Positions 22,312 through 34,183 of a stretch of 64,000 nt of DNA are shown in pieces. The notes under the pieces were generated by a model, which saw only the letters and a program-made list of their open reading frames with translations, was not told the origin of the DNA and searched no databases. Where the stretch lies: the NCBI GenBank assembly GCA_029962745.1, contig CM057154.1, forward strand, positions 32,426,424 through 32,490,423. Reading direction: 5' to 3'. Positions within the stretch are counted from its first letter, which is position 1. Each line of letters begins with the position of its first letter. The position numbers were made by a program, and so were the translations under genes. This stretch comes from Echinometra lucunter (Eukaryota > Echinodermata > Echinoidea > Camarodonta > Echinometridae).

Positions 22312-23185
22312 TCAGAGGCTGAGTCGGAAGGTATGACCCGAATGATCAAATTAATTAACAGACTTTGATTCTGTTATTCATGTATCTACAACTATATGGT
22401 CACGCATGTATACAAATATTTTTTTCATGTTTTGAGTGTAAAAGAAGGGTATAAAATGATTCATAACTCTTTTTTTATGTCAGTGGTTGCTATTGTTTGA
22501 AGGATTGAAACTACGAATATGATATTTCACTAGTCACTGTTGCCTGAGAAATGGGAAAATTTCCTTTCAGTGAGATTGTGTTAAAAAAGAAGGAGTCATA
22601 AAATTTTCTTAAAACTGTATTTGATGTTATCATTTTGGAGGGAATGTTGTTTCTTCATGATTTGAAAAAGAAAGGAAGCAGAAGTAGAAAAAAGAGTAGT
22701 TGGAGTATAGAATTGGAAAAAAAAAACCTTTTTTATTCTTTACTTTTTAGTGTCAGAGTCTGAGTCGGAAGGTAAATTGACCTGAATGATTAAATTAATT
22801 AACAGACTTTGACTCTGTTATTCATTAACATGTTTCTACAACTATATGGCCACCCATGTATATAGATTTTTTTTTTCATGTTTTGAGTGTAAAAGAATGG
22901 TATAAAATGATTCATTACTCGTTTTTTTTATGTCAGTGGTGGCTATTGTTTGAAGGATTGAAACTAAGAATATGATATTTTACTAGTCACTGTCGCCTGA
23001 GAAAGTGGTAGATTTCTTTTCAATGAGATCAGGTAAAAAAAAAAAAAGAGGTCATAATAGTTTTCTTGAAATTGTAATTGATGATATCATTTTGGAGGGA
23101 ATGTTGTTTCTTCATGATTTGAAAAAGAAAGGAAGCAGAAGTAGAAAGAGAGAGAGAGAGAGAAGAATTGGGAGTATAGAATTGG
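22312..23185. repeat. Tandem duplication, two units of about 430 bp
   Basis: 22,312-22,716 and 22,756-23,185 align from GAGTCGGAAGGTA through GGAAGCAGAAGTAGAAA to GAGTATAGAATTGG. The second unit expands a (GA)n run near 23,146. A short third echo follows at about 23,365-23,430. Confidence 0.8.
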
Positions 23186-24839
23186 TCATACATGTATACT
23201 ACTTCTGATGGTATTATTTCGAAGGAGCGAATTTGTTGACAGAACTTTTTTCCTCTAGATGCGATATGAGCATGATTACAGTATTATGGAATGTTTCCCT
23301 ACGTCCTCTAATAGATAAAAAAAAAGAATTAAAGACAATTCATCTTGGAGGCTACTATTCAGAGTAATATGCCGGCTAAGCAATGGGAAGATTTCCCTTA
23401 CCGTGAGATAAAGAAGCAGAAGAAGAAAAAAAAGATAAGAGAAGAAAAATGACATGCAATGAGTCACAATTTCCTAATGTAAATTGACGGCATCATTCTT
23501 GAGAATTAAGATCAATGAGAGAATTTTATCTTGCTAGACATTAGTGAGAGGTCATTTATAAAGGACCGATTTCCTTTTTCCTTGTACTAACAAGTTTTTA
23601 TTTTGAAATATATAAACATAAATTTATCCTACTAGTTATCAGGTTACTGTATCTACTTGAGCTATATGCATAATTAAATTGAGAAGGGTTTTTTCCTTTC
23701 TTATTTGTTTCAATATTCTTTTCTTCAAAATTTAAAAGAACGAGATGTAAAACATGCCATATACTATCTAACTTTTTTAAAGTACAATTCGATACATTAC
23801 TTCATAGGGGTTACTGGTACATTAAATGGAAAACAGAAATAAAAATCGAATACGCAACAATATGCAATAAGAACAAATTTGAAATATTGGACGGGTTATT
23901 GTGTGACAAAAGCTAGTAGTCCAATGATATTTTGAAAGTGTTTTAAAGAAAATAGCCATCAACCATATTTATCATTACAGAGAGTGTAATGAATTATTAA
24001 AGACATGTCCGCTGGTTTAAGTAGATGATCATTTTTGATCTAATTATAGCATACAAGAAAAAACCATACCATGGTAACCATATTTCATCTCATTTCAACT
24101 CCTTTAGTAATGACCTTCGCAATGTCCTTCGCAGTAAATGCTTTTTGTCCGTGAAAAACCGATCGGGCTCACAATCAAACTCGTTATAAATGTCGTAACT
24201 GAATTTAGAGAAGGAATATCGTATAAAAGTCATGGATACTTACTGCCTTGAGAGCATCTGCCTGTTTGGCATTTAAATCCGATAACATCCCGCTCATCTT
24301 TAGTGACTTTTCCCTCTCATGTGACAGAATAAAGAATATGAACTGAGAAGTGCATAATCATACGAAACAGCAAGTTACTAAATCATAACATCGAATTTGT
24401 TTTCATGTCTGCTGCGTCTTCTGCGCCATCGTTAATCTACTGTAGTCATTAAGACGAAGTTAAGTGTAATATATTGATGTCTTAAGACATATAAAGTACA
24501 TTGGCATATTCAGAAACTTTAAAAAATGGGGGCTTGAGCTGCCGAAACAGGCGTGCTTACTATGAACATGTCATACTGTGGGAGGGGGAGGGGGAAGGGG
24601 GAATGCCCCTCCAGAATATTGGAAAATACTGAATCTAATATCCTTCCATCTGAGGAAATGCCAATAAAAAATGCATCAAAATTTGGTGTTCGTCTTAAAT
24701 GCCTGTGAATGTAGTAAGGGGGAGCTAAAGCTGGTTTCTTTCTTTCTTGAAATAAGAAATGATACGAAAACAAAAACAAAAACAAAAAGAAACATAGCAA
24801 AAATGAAATATATGTAATCAAAGTTGTTGAAGTCTTTAT
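23186..24839 (+). other. Non-coding stretch
   Basis: AT-rich; no gene, RNA or clear repeat is recognised apart from G-rich runs near 24,578-24,600. Confidence 0.55.
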
Positions 24840-24962
24840 TCTTCCCCTTTTCTTCTTCTTCTTCTTTTTCTTTTGTTTCTTCTTTTTTCCTTCTTCTTCT
24901 TCTTCTTCTTCTTCTTCTTCTTCTTCTTCTTCCTCTTCTCTCTTTCTTTCTTTCTTTTTTTT
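24840..24962 (+). repeat. (TTC)n microsatellite and pyrimidine tract
   Basis: Almost pure pyrimidine strand with a perfect TTC core at about 24,891-24,930. Long open frames on both strands here come only from the repeat. Confidence 0.95.
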
Positions 24963-25102
24963 CCCAATGGTTTTCAAGAAATCTAAGTACAGATTTCGAT
25001 AGCAATGTTTTTCTTATTTTCCTGACGGGACGTCTATCCACATGACAATTTTATGAGATTACAGACATGACAGAAGTGCCCATATCCCCATAATATATAT
25101 GC

Positions 25103-25689
25103 AAATTAGAGGCTTGTAAAGAGCTTTCAGAGATTTTTTTTTGAAATATGACATTTTAAAACTAAATCTCAGCAATCAAACATTGAAATACTGTTTTAGA
25201 GTATCAGCCACAGAGTTAAATCCGGAGCATGTAACTATATGGTATCAGCTTACAACAGTGATCGTGCATGAAATCAGTGACTTGTAAGCCATTCAACTGA
25301 GAGGGCGCATCTTCCTAAAAGATTCTCTCTCCATGCAAGCACGGCAAATTCAACATAATTGACTTGTCATTTGCCTCACTTAGGTTTTTTAATCAAGGCT
25401 TCTGGAAACCAAAGCTACTATCGGCATGCGGTGGGGGGGGGGGGGGGGGGGGGGGCGTTGCCGATTCTTGAAGTTTCGATATTCAGGGGGAAAATCATTA
25501 CATATCCATTAAGCAATTTACTTTTTTTAATAAAGAGTGTCAAAGTTTTGGGTTTTTGGCACTTGCTTCGCTAGCGCGGAGAAATGGTGAAAATGGAGGG
25601 GTGTGATATTCTACCAAACAGCGTCAGCCCCCCCCCCCCCCACCCGTGTGCCGTCACACCCATGGTTACTTAAAGGTAGAAATAAGAAT
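25103..25689 (+). repeat. Dispersed direct repeat, unit 1 (partner 26,667-27,234)
   Basis: About 570 bp that recur about 1.56 kb downstream in the same orientation. Both start at AAATTAGAGGCTTGT, share a long poly-G run next to GCGTTGCCGATT, and end at GTGTGCCGTCACA-CCATGG. Indels concentrate in homopolymers. It is probably a mobile element or a local duplication; I see no coding capacity. Confidence 0.85.
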
Positions 25690-25957
25690 ATAACCCCTGC
25701 AATATATCCACAGGACATTACAATTCCTTGACATATTATTATCCCTATTTACCCAATTTAACTTAACCCCCCCCCCATTAATATTTAAAAAAATTATTTT
25801 TCAAAGAAGTTTTGAGCTTACTTATTTCATGCAACTGCACAATACTTTCGAAATTGCCCATAGCCTCTGCGCAGAAAGTCATTGAAAAAAAAAAACTCTG
25901 GAAATGTCCTTTTACAGGAAAAAACGGTGAAGAGAAAGAGAAAAAGAAAGTGAAATG

Positions 25958-25960
25958 AAC

Positions 25961-26002
<42 letters not shown>
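25958..26002 (+). repeat. (GA)n microsatellite
   Basis: A perfect GA run inside a purine tract. Confidence 0.95.
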
Positions 26003-26005
<3 letters not shown>

Positions 26006-26188
26006 GAGGAAAAGGAAAAGCCACCAGTGTTTGAAAAAAAAATCATGGATACTACTAGTATCCATGAAAAAATGTAGGTTGTTATTTTAGCAAACACACA
26101 AATATTAGGGTGTAAAAAAATCTTAAAAACTCGTTTAAGTGTAAATGGACCCCTGAACAGAAAGGAACCTTTTCCCCTTCCTTTTTAG

Positions 26189-26219
<31 letters not shown>

Positions 26220-26666
26220 GAGGAAGGCGAAAAAAATCAGGATTTGATATTTCGAAAGCAAAGAATATACATTATACATTTAACCATAAAACCTCCTTCC
26301 AGGTCAGCCCGAAAAGCATGGAGGCTTCGTTTATAATCATCCCTTCAGCTGACTTAAAAGTAGGGAAATTCAAGTTGGTGAATTTAGAATGAACAAGTGA
26401 TCAAAAAGGGGGGGGGGGGGGAATGGTGAGAGAATTTGGAACCGAATCGGATGACCAGCCTCCGATACATGAATGCATTAATTGATATATAGACACATAA
26501 ACAAACTGAAATAAGAGTATGAAGAAGGATTCTAGAATTACCAATATAACAGCTGACGCGGAAGCTAATTTAATACATCGTGTAATGAGAGTAAAATTTA
26601 TAGATGTGTGTTAAAACATTTCAAATTTTTACCCCGCCTCGCCCCCCCCCCCCCCAAAAAAAATAA

Positions 26667-27234
26667 AATTAGAGGCTTGTACAGAGCTTTCAGAGTAAGT
26701 TTAGAAATATGACATTTTGAAACTAAATCTCAGCAATCAAACATTAAAATGCTGTTTTAGAGTATCAGCCACAGAATTAAATCCGGAGCATGTAACTATA
26801 TGGTATCAGCTTACAACAGTGATCGTGCATGAAATCGGTGACTTGTAAACCATTCAACAGCGGGGGCGCATCTTCCTAAAAGATTCTCTCTCCATGCAAG
26901 CACGGCAAATTCAACGCAATAGACTTGTAATTTGCCTCACTTGGGCTTTTTTAATCAAGGCTTCTGGAAACCAAAGCTACTATCGGCATGCGGTGGGGGG
27001 GGGGGGGGGGGGGGCGTTGCCGATTATTGAGGTTTCGATATTCAGGGGGAAAATCATTACATATCCATTAAGCAATTTACTTTTTTTTGAGAGTGTCAAA
27101 GTTTTGGGTTTTTGGCACTTGCTTCGCTAGCGCGGAGAAATTGGAAAATGGAGGGGGTGTGATCTTCTACCAAGCAGCCCCCCTCCTCCCGTGTGCCGTC
27201 ACATCCATGGTTAATTAAAGGTTGAAATAAGGAT
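26667..27234 (+). repeat. Dispersed direct repeat, unit 2 (partner 25,103-25,689)
   Basis: Same content and order as unit 1, with a shorter poly-G run and scattered substitutions. Confidence 0.85.
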
Positions 27235-27294
27235 GAAATACGCATTCATCAATGACGATAATGATGTTGATAATTATGATCATCATCATAAAAG

Positions 27295-27296
27295 TC

Positions 27297-27341
<45 letters not shown>

Positions 27342-27440
27342 TTGATGATTATAATGACAGCAATATAAAGAAGAAGAAGAAGAAGAAGAAGAAGACGACG
27401 ACGACGATGTTGTTGATGATGATGATGAATAAGAATAAGA
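27295..27440 (+). repeat. (GAT)n, (AAG)n and (GAC)n microsatellites
   Basis: GAT runs at 27,297-27,346, followed by AAG and GAC runs at 27,368-27,440. Confidence 0.9.
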
Positions 27441-27534
27441 ATAAGAATTACAATAATTGGATTTTATTACTCATGGTAGCCACATCAATGGTATAACTGC
27501 TCTTCATGCAGGCCATGCAGTTATTATCCCAGGA

Positions 27535-27655
27535 CTACCATGCATCTGGGACGAGAGACACATACACCTTGTTCGAAGATGAAAGCACTGAGCGAGGATC
27601 GAACCTAGGACCTATCATATGAGAGACAAGAGCCTTCACTACGCTATCACGGTGT
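27535..27655 (-). mobile_element. tRNA-derived SINE, minus strand
   Basis: On the minus strand, beginning near 27,655, an A-box-like GATAGCGTAGTGAAGG is followed by a B box GGTTCGATCC, with tRNA-like spacing. The body continues toward 27,535. I read it as a SINE because the tRNA fold is incomplete. Confidence 0.6.
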
Positions 27656-27702
27656 CAAATATTGACAAGTGATTCTGCAAAAGAACATAGCTTTAAAAAA
27701 AA

Positions 27703-27729
27703 ACCACACACACACACACACACACACCC
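27703..27729 (+). repeat. (CA)n microsatellite
   Basis: A perfect CA run preceded by an A tract. Confidence 0.9.
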
Positions 27730-28674
27730 TCGCGCAAACGTACACATCTATCTTAAAAGGGTATTTGAAAAGAGAAACTTAAAGGATTTATACCCATTGT
27801 GAACATACACCACAGATGGCGCAGTCCAAAAGGTCCAACCATGCAACATTACAATATGTATATATACATCACTTAAAAATGTTACATTATTCCATAACGC
27901 AATGTCTGAGCACCACAGTACTTATAATGACGTACTCATGATAATTATTGGTAATATTTCTTTTAAAAGATTCGATATTTCTCCAACAAAGAAAGTCAAC
28001 CAAATCTAATTGCATATCAACATGTTTATTCTCAAAATCAGTACTTAATAAAGTGAAGGATGTCATGACTAATTCATGAACGTTAACGCCTTTATTTCTC
28101 TGTTTTGCCTACATAATATGTTTCCTTTTAAATCATGTTGATTCTCAGCTTAAACCAACAGGTCGTTTAAGTAATAATCATACAGGATATTTCAACAGGT
28201 TAATATGTCATTACATGTATTAAAATTATGTCACCGAAGGAAAAGGGAACCTTTAGGGAGACTTATCACATTAAACTACTTTATCAAATGCAGCCAGACT
28301 AGAACTCCTGCATCGGATGTCTTCAAAGGAAAAATACTTAGTATGTCAAAATATGTAAAGTTTTAATAGGATCATGAAGTAGGGTCAGTATAGATTCTAA
28401 ATCATCCAACTATGTGTTAATGTCGTTTTCTTGCTCCCCTTGGTGTTTTGTATTAACGAGGTTAGTGACGTATCTAAATTCAATAAAGAAGTGGGCAGCC
28501 CGGCACTTCATAGATTTAATACATCACTATTATTCTTACAAGCCTTCAAAATTAAAACACAACTAAGAGACAGACAGGCTGACTCTACCTAATGCTGCAT
28601 GAATCACTGTTTTAACACTGCTATACACTTGTGTGACCCATACCCTTCTGTGAAATATTTTGTTGTATAAGGGC

Positions 28675-28676
<2 letters not shown>
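27730..28676 (+). other. Non-coding stretch
   Basis: No gene, RNA or repeat is recognised. Confidence 0.5.
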
Positions 28677-28751
<75 letters not shown>

Positions 28752-28945
28752 CAGTAGTAGTAGTAGTAGTAGTGGTAGTGGTGGTGGTGGTAGCAGCAGC
28801 AGCAGCAGCAGTAGTGGTAGTAGTAGTAGTAGTAGTAGTAGTGATAGTGGTGGTGGTGGTGGTGGTAGCAGCAGCAGCAGTAGTAGTAGTGGTGGTGGTG
28901 GTGGCGGTGGTGGTGGTGGTAGCAGCAGCAGCAGCAGCAGTAGTG

Positions 28946-28993
<48 letters not shown>

Positions 28994-29097
28994 TAGTAGC
29001 AGCAGTAGTAGTAGTGGTGGTGGTGGTGGTGGTGGTGTAGTAGTAGTAGTAGTAGTAGTAGTAGCAGTAGTAGTGGTGGTGGTGGTGGTGGTGGTGG

Positions 29098-29165
<68 letters not shown>

Positions 29166-29254
29166 ATAGTGGTGGTGGTGGTGGTGGTAGCAGCAGCAGC
29201 AGTAGTAGTAGTGGTGGTGGTGGTGGTGGCGGTGGTGGTGGTGGTAGCAGCAGC

Positions 29255-29287
<33 letters not shown>

Positions 29288-29331
29288 GGTGGTGGTGGTA
29301 GCAGCAGCAGCAGCAGCAGTAGTAGTAGTTG
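28677..29331 (+). repeat. 650-bp compound trinucleotide array (AGT, AGC, GGT)
   Basis: Blocks of pure AGT, AGC and GGT alternate, with single GAT and GGC variants. A block order starting AGTGATAGT occurs at about 28,839 and again at about 29,161, so the array has a higher-order period of roughly 322 bp. It reads open in all frames (poly-Ser, poly-Val, poly-Thr and so on), which is an artefact of the repeat. Confidence 0.95.
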
Positions 29332-29332
29332 A

Positions 29333-29612
29333 TGGTTGTTCATGTACAGAATGACATCCTACCTTTAATCTTGTTTCAGTGTTTGAAACCGTCCATCCTT
29401 GCCCAAAGAGGATTAGCAGAGTGATGTCAAATGGAAATCATGACTGCTAAGGTAAAGATGACGGCACGCTTCAGGCAAAGGCATATGATTTGACTTAACA
29501 TCCTCCATGTTCAGAATGTTTGTTCATGTACAAAATTAGATCCTGCCTTTAACCTCTTTCAGTGTTGTATACTGTCTTTCCTTGCCGACAGAGGAATAAC
29601 AGAGCGATGTGA
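29333..29612 (+). repeat. Short tandem duplication beside the array
   Basis: 29,337-29,437 and 29,519-29,612 both start TGTTCATGTACA and share CTTTAA, TTTCAGTGTT and CCTTGCC in order. They are diverged. Confidence 0.6.
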
Positions 29613-30938
29613 AGAGGATATCCTGGCAAGGATGATCAAGGGCGTAGGTTATTTAAACCATTCTGGCATTCGGTATAAGACATTGAAAAGATTATATTGG
29701 GGCTACCTCTATAGAAATCTTATGCTTAACTAAGCCTTTGTTTTGTAAAGGAATGTCAATTCAGATTATGCTTGTATCACCCTCCTCTCTCTCTCTCTCT
29801 CTCTTTCGTTCATTTCACTTTCTTTTTCTCTTTCTCTTCACCGTTTTTGATGTTTGAAGTTTGTTTGAAGTTTATTTGTTCAACTTTTACATCAAAAACA
29901 ATTCAGAATGATAAAAATAAGTGTCACATTCAAAACGTACCAGGGTAAAAACTTAGATCAAATACATGTTCGGTAAACAGGTAGGAAGTTTCGAGATACA
30001 TGAACGACTGGCACAAAATGAAGAAAATGTAAAACGTGGGGATTCTAAATAAAAGGCATTCTAAGAGCTTGATTGTAATTTTTCTTTTATCATAGACATA
30101 TTTTCTTTCTCCTCTTCTTCCTTTTCATTTATGTTTGTTTTGTGCGTCTGTACTCTCTCTCTCTAAAAAAAAAAAAAAAAAAAAAAAAAAGAGTGAACGC
30201 GTTCACTCTGTTAGGGGTGAATTTCAGAAGAGAGTGCATTTAGAGTGAATTAAGAGTAAAAATTGTGATATTCACTCTTTATTCACTCTTTGAGGGGTGA
30301 CCTCAGTGATCACTCAAGGATTGAATATAATATCAAACACCTATAATGTAATTTTTGAGATAGGGCTTATTTATAAACTCATCAATGGTCCGAATTCACA
30401 AAGAGGATTATTGTGGTTCACAAACCATGAATTCGAGTGAATGTGGTTACCCGTATGTATAATAATGTTGGTATATAATGTTGCTGCAGTCCTTCTTAGA
30501 TTTGATGTTGTTACTGTTCTAGTCCTGCTTCCCCGGATGGTCCCCATTTTCTTTCGGCGATTCAACAGAATGACGCGTCATTAATTTCCTCCATTTTATC
30601 CTACTTATGGTCAACCTTAAATTGACTAATTGCTTATGTCTTTCTGTAGTAATTAAGTAGCAGAAATTACCAGCCAATGAGAAAACTATCTTCACAACAT
30701 TGTAGAATAACGAAAAGATTGCTAGGATTACTTGAAAGGAAACACACAGTGATTCAGGTCATTTTATGTCTACAAATCATTACACAGAAAACAAAATAAA
30801 GGATGCTTATAGTTACCTACCTACATTGTTAACAATGTTCAAGCATTTTTAAAAATGATTCTTCAACTCTCCATAATTTCATATTTCCGGAGTAAAAAAA
30901 CTGAAGTATGTATTTCAAAATCATAAAAATTTAATAGA
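29613..30938 (+). other. Non-coding stretch with simple repeats and a GAGTGAA-rich inverted patch
   Basis: It contains a (CT)n run near 29,785-29,810 and what may be a LINE tail near 29,855-29,990. An A26-type homopolymer at 30,165-30,190 is followed by a perfect 18-bp palindrome, GAGTGAACGCGTTCACTC (30,191-30,208), and further GAGTGAA/TTCACTC copies up to 30,315. No gene is seen. Confidence 0.55.
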
Positions 30939-31070
30939 CCTGGGCCCTTTAACATAAAAAACAATCAATCTTACGATTGATTTGAATCTTAAGTCTACGG
31001 CAAACCATGTGCTATAACGAATTACAGTTGATCGTAAAATTGATTGTATCTCTTTATTTTACGGCCCCTG
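30939..31070. mobile_element. Short MITE with GGGCC ends
   Basis: The left end CCTGGGCCCTTTAACATAAA and the right end TTATTTTACGGCCCCTG are imperfect inverted copies. The match continues inward through AATCAAT-TTACGAT on each side. Confidence 0.65.
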
Positions 31071-31148
31071 ATGGACTTGTTAATGTGCATGGACTTTTAA
31101 CCATGAAAAATCATGAATCTGCAATAGAAACAAAAAAGACAGTCTGAG

Positions 31149-31400
31149 CATGGCCGTATGCAGCAAGGGGGGGGGGGGCAGTTGCCCCCAGAAATTTTGA
31201 AGACTTCCATATTTTTACTGAAAATTTTCCAAAATTCCACCAAAAGTGTGCACCAGACTCCTTCCATTTTTATTCAAAATATGCAAAAGCGCCTTCATGA
31301 CCAGATTGGTCGCTTCGTTCTCTCACTTTTGTGCTTCTTCGAAAATTTAGGTGTTTTTACCAGCCCCCCTCCCCTGAAAAAAATTCTGCATACGGCCCTG
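31149..31400. mobile_element. hAT-type MITE, 252 bp
   Basis: The left end CATGGCCGTATGCAG is inverted at the right as CTGCATACGGCCCTG. It is flanked by AGTCTGAG (31,141-31,148) and AATCTGAG (31,401-31,408), an 8-bp duplication with one mismatch. The interior carries poly-G and poly-C runs and no gene. Confidence 0.75.
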
Positions 31401-32075
31401 AATCTGAGAGGTCAGAAAAGAAACAGTGTAGGTAGGCAGGTAACTATAATCATTTGCAAACAGGATTAGGATCGACGGCTACTGTTTTTGCATTTAACAT
31501 ATTCATTTCGAAACAAACATGTCGAATAAACATTCTTTTACAACATATGACAAAACGATGAAAACCACTGTGACAAATATCTTTCGTTTAGAAGAACACT
31601 TTCAGTAATCTAATAGGGGCAGATTCCTCGTGTTTGTCAATTCAAGATGCTCTCGACAAATTTTTTCCCATTTTCTTTTATTTCATATTCTCCACAACAT
31701 TTTTAAAATAAAAATCTAAGGGTGGTCTTTTACATTTATGAGAGAAGATATATCAGCAGAATTGGACATCCCGAAAGAGAACAACAAATATATAACCTGT
31801 TTCTTATATGGAACATCAATGAGCCTCTTTAAAATGTAATGCCTTGGTTTTGCTTTTCTGTTTCTGTGACAAATACTAGTAACGACTATTACTGACAGTT
31901 TATCATATTTTTGTCACGTACCAGTGTAATCTCATCAAGGCTATGAATTAACTTTTGCAGCTATAAATGTAGTATAAGAAATGTTCATAAACCTGTAAGA
32001 TGTATTTTTTAAAAGTCTTTTGAAAGAGGGTTAACCCCTTTTTTTTTAAAGTTCCATGATCCACACTCTTCGAGC

Positions 32076-32162
32076 ATGTCGGGGGATGCAATAGATCGAA
32101 CTCTTCTGTATTTGATAATTAAAGAATATTTTAATCATCAAGAAACACTTTCAAAATTCTGA
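32076..32162 (+). other. Small 28-codon ORF, partner of 193-279
   Basis: Same ATG, length and stop as in copy 1. Its use is unknown; see the copy 1 entry. Confidence 0.2.
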
Positions 32163-32265
32163 TGAATGTGTAGTAAAATGAAAGTCATCAATGGTTAATA
32201 AAGATCCAACCATTTTCTACATGACAGAATTTTTATCAGCTCCGAATTGTAACACGGCCATGAAA

Positions 32266-34183
32266 GTGAGCTATGACTCTTAGGCCTCAAAACCGCATTG
32301 TCGCTGTGTTTGTTCGGCAGACGAACAAATGCATAGTAATTAGTGAAAAATGACTCAAAATCCTCCCGCAAAGTAGCTCTATAACACGCTACTTCCCAAG
32401 TCAAAAGCTCACACTACTTCCACTTAAGATGTAAACCATAACAGCATGGACGCAGCAAACTCCAGGGAATTTGTCCCTCCGATATATTTGTACGATGCCT
32501 GCTATCTCCACATCGCGTTCTCGTCACAAAACTCTTAAAACGTCTTTTAGAGTTCCGTGGTTCTTGTTAAGTTTAAACCAATCAGATCACTGCTTACTTA
32601 TCCATCGGCTAAACTCAATAAAGCTTTGACCATTAAGAGCGCTCGTTTGATGAATGAAGGACATTAAGTCATAATTTATAATGGCTACTACCTTCCTCTT
32701 TTGGAATCAATGCTATGTCAAGTTTGTTTCTAGACTGTCAAGGAGTAGGTAATTGTTTAATGAGTCTAAAAACACTACCCTGTCTTTTGCAGAGCAAGCA
32801 CTAATTTGTAAATTTGCTTACCACACGAGCTTCACTGTATTCATTATAAATGTTTGAGAATCACAGAGACTTGTCATAATGGCGTTTATAACCTAAGAAT
32901 AGGAGCATTCAAGTACTCTTTTCATAATGTTAAAGCTTTCATATGTTCCTTAGAAGAAAAAAAAAAAACATCCACTACTCTAGTGCTCTTGGACATGGAC
33001 GTAAATGGAAATAACACCTTGAAGCAAATTCAATTATTTGTTATGATATGCGTTTATTTCAAGTTCGAATACTACTGCTTCATCAGAGACTCGACAGCGG
33101 AACGAATCATGGATCATGATTTTCTAATCGATCATGGTGAATGACGTCAATGCAAGTCCCTGGAATGGGATGCAGCATCATGGCAGGACAACAACGAGAA
33201 ACATATCACCTATTAAATTCACGCTTGTCATCAGTAATACCTCTTGACTTCAAGACGAATCCGTATCATCTTCATTACCCCCAGGAATTTAACGAGACAT
33301 TGGTAACTATTCCATTTCTCCAGATTTGATATCAAGCAACCAATGGGAAGGTAAACTGGAAACCTAGAATGGTAACCATGGTACGGATGCTTGGTAACAA
33401 TTCCACATTCAAATGTCTCGTTATTTTTGCTCATCATAAGTGGCTGAATTTTTTTTCACCTTAGCAAATTTGTTCTTAACTGTGATGTTCAAAGCTTCAA
33501 AGAAAACGATTTATAAAAACATAACTTAGTGTACAGGGTTATTCATTGTTTACAAAATATCTTGTTTCTTTACCGTATGTCCTTATGTGGTCTCTCCCGT
33601 CTTCCTTTTCTGAATTTCAAAAAGATAAGAAGAAGAAGAAGAAGAAGCAAAAACGGGTTTTCATAACGACAATGTGGTATTCCATATGTCGCAATAATTG
33701 AAAGACAGGCGAATATTACAAGAAAATTTTTTCTTCTGCAATGTACTGGAGAATTGAACAAGGCAGTTGACTTATGAACCATGAAGAGGCTCCAACATGT
33801 CACGCTCTATCTAACGAAAATATTCCAAAATTCACTTTCTTACTAAAAAAATCAAATCAGTAAAAATGTTCAGTTTTAACTATATAGAGTTATAAAGACT
33901 TTTAAAATGCTTACAATGAAATAGATTCAACAGAATGATGATGAGTAATTTAGCTTGAAAACGTGACAGATTTCATCCATCACGTAACTGTCGTTGTTTG
34001 CTCTATGTTCATCATACGTCACACAGAGGGATTACTATGTTCAAATGGCGCGTACAAACACCCCCTCCCCAGCGCAGAGCGGGGCTCACTCTTCCTGCAG
34101 AGAGAAGGGGCAAGGAGGGGTGTTTGGGGAGAGGGTACAGGGAGCGTGCCAATGTTAGATCCGAGTTTGCTTGTCATCGACAG
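32266..34183 (+). other. Copy-2-specific stretch before exon A
   Basis: It begins right after ATGAAAGTGA, the counterpart of copy 1's in-frame start, and ends at a plausible acceptor TTGTCATCGACAG (34,171-34,183). Its left end contains GTGAGC, which could be a splice donor, but joining that to 34,184 would be out of frame. A short AAG run lies near 33,630. No other feature is seen. Confidence 0.5.

Noticed and set aside
24519..25045. Open frames up to 152 codons across the (TTC)n tract
   Set aside because: Poly-Glu/Lys or poly-Leu from the microsatellite with random flanks.
28621..29354. Long open frames coding poly-Ser, poly-Val, poly-Thr, poly-Leu and poly-Pro on both strands
   Set aside because: They arise only because a trinucleotide array has no stop codon in any frame; no start context, splice signals or unique sequence.
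32261..32284. ATG at 32,261 as the start codon of gene 2
   Set aside because: In copy 2 it runs into TAG after a few codons, and joining the GTGAGC there to 34,184 would be out of frame; only copy 1 reads from this ATG into the exon.
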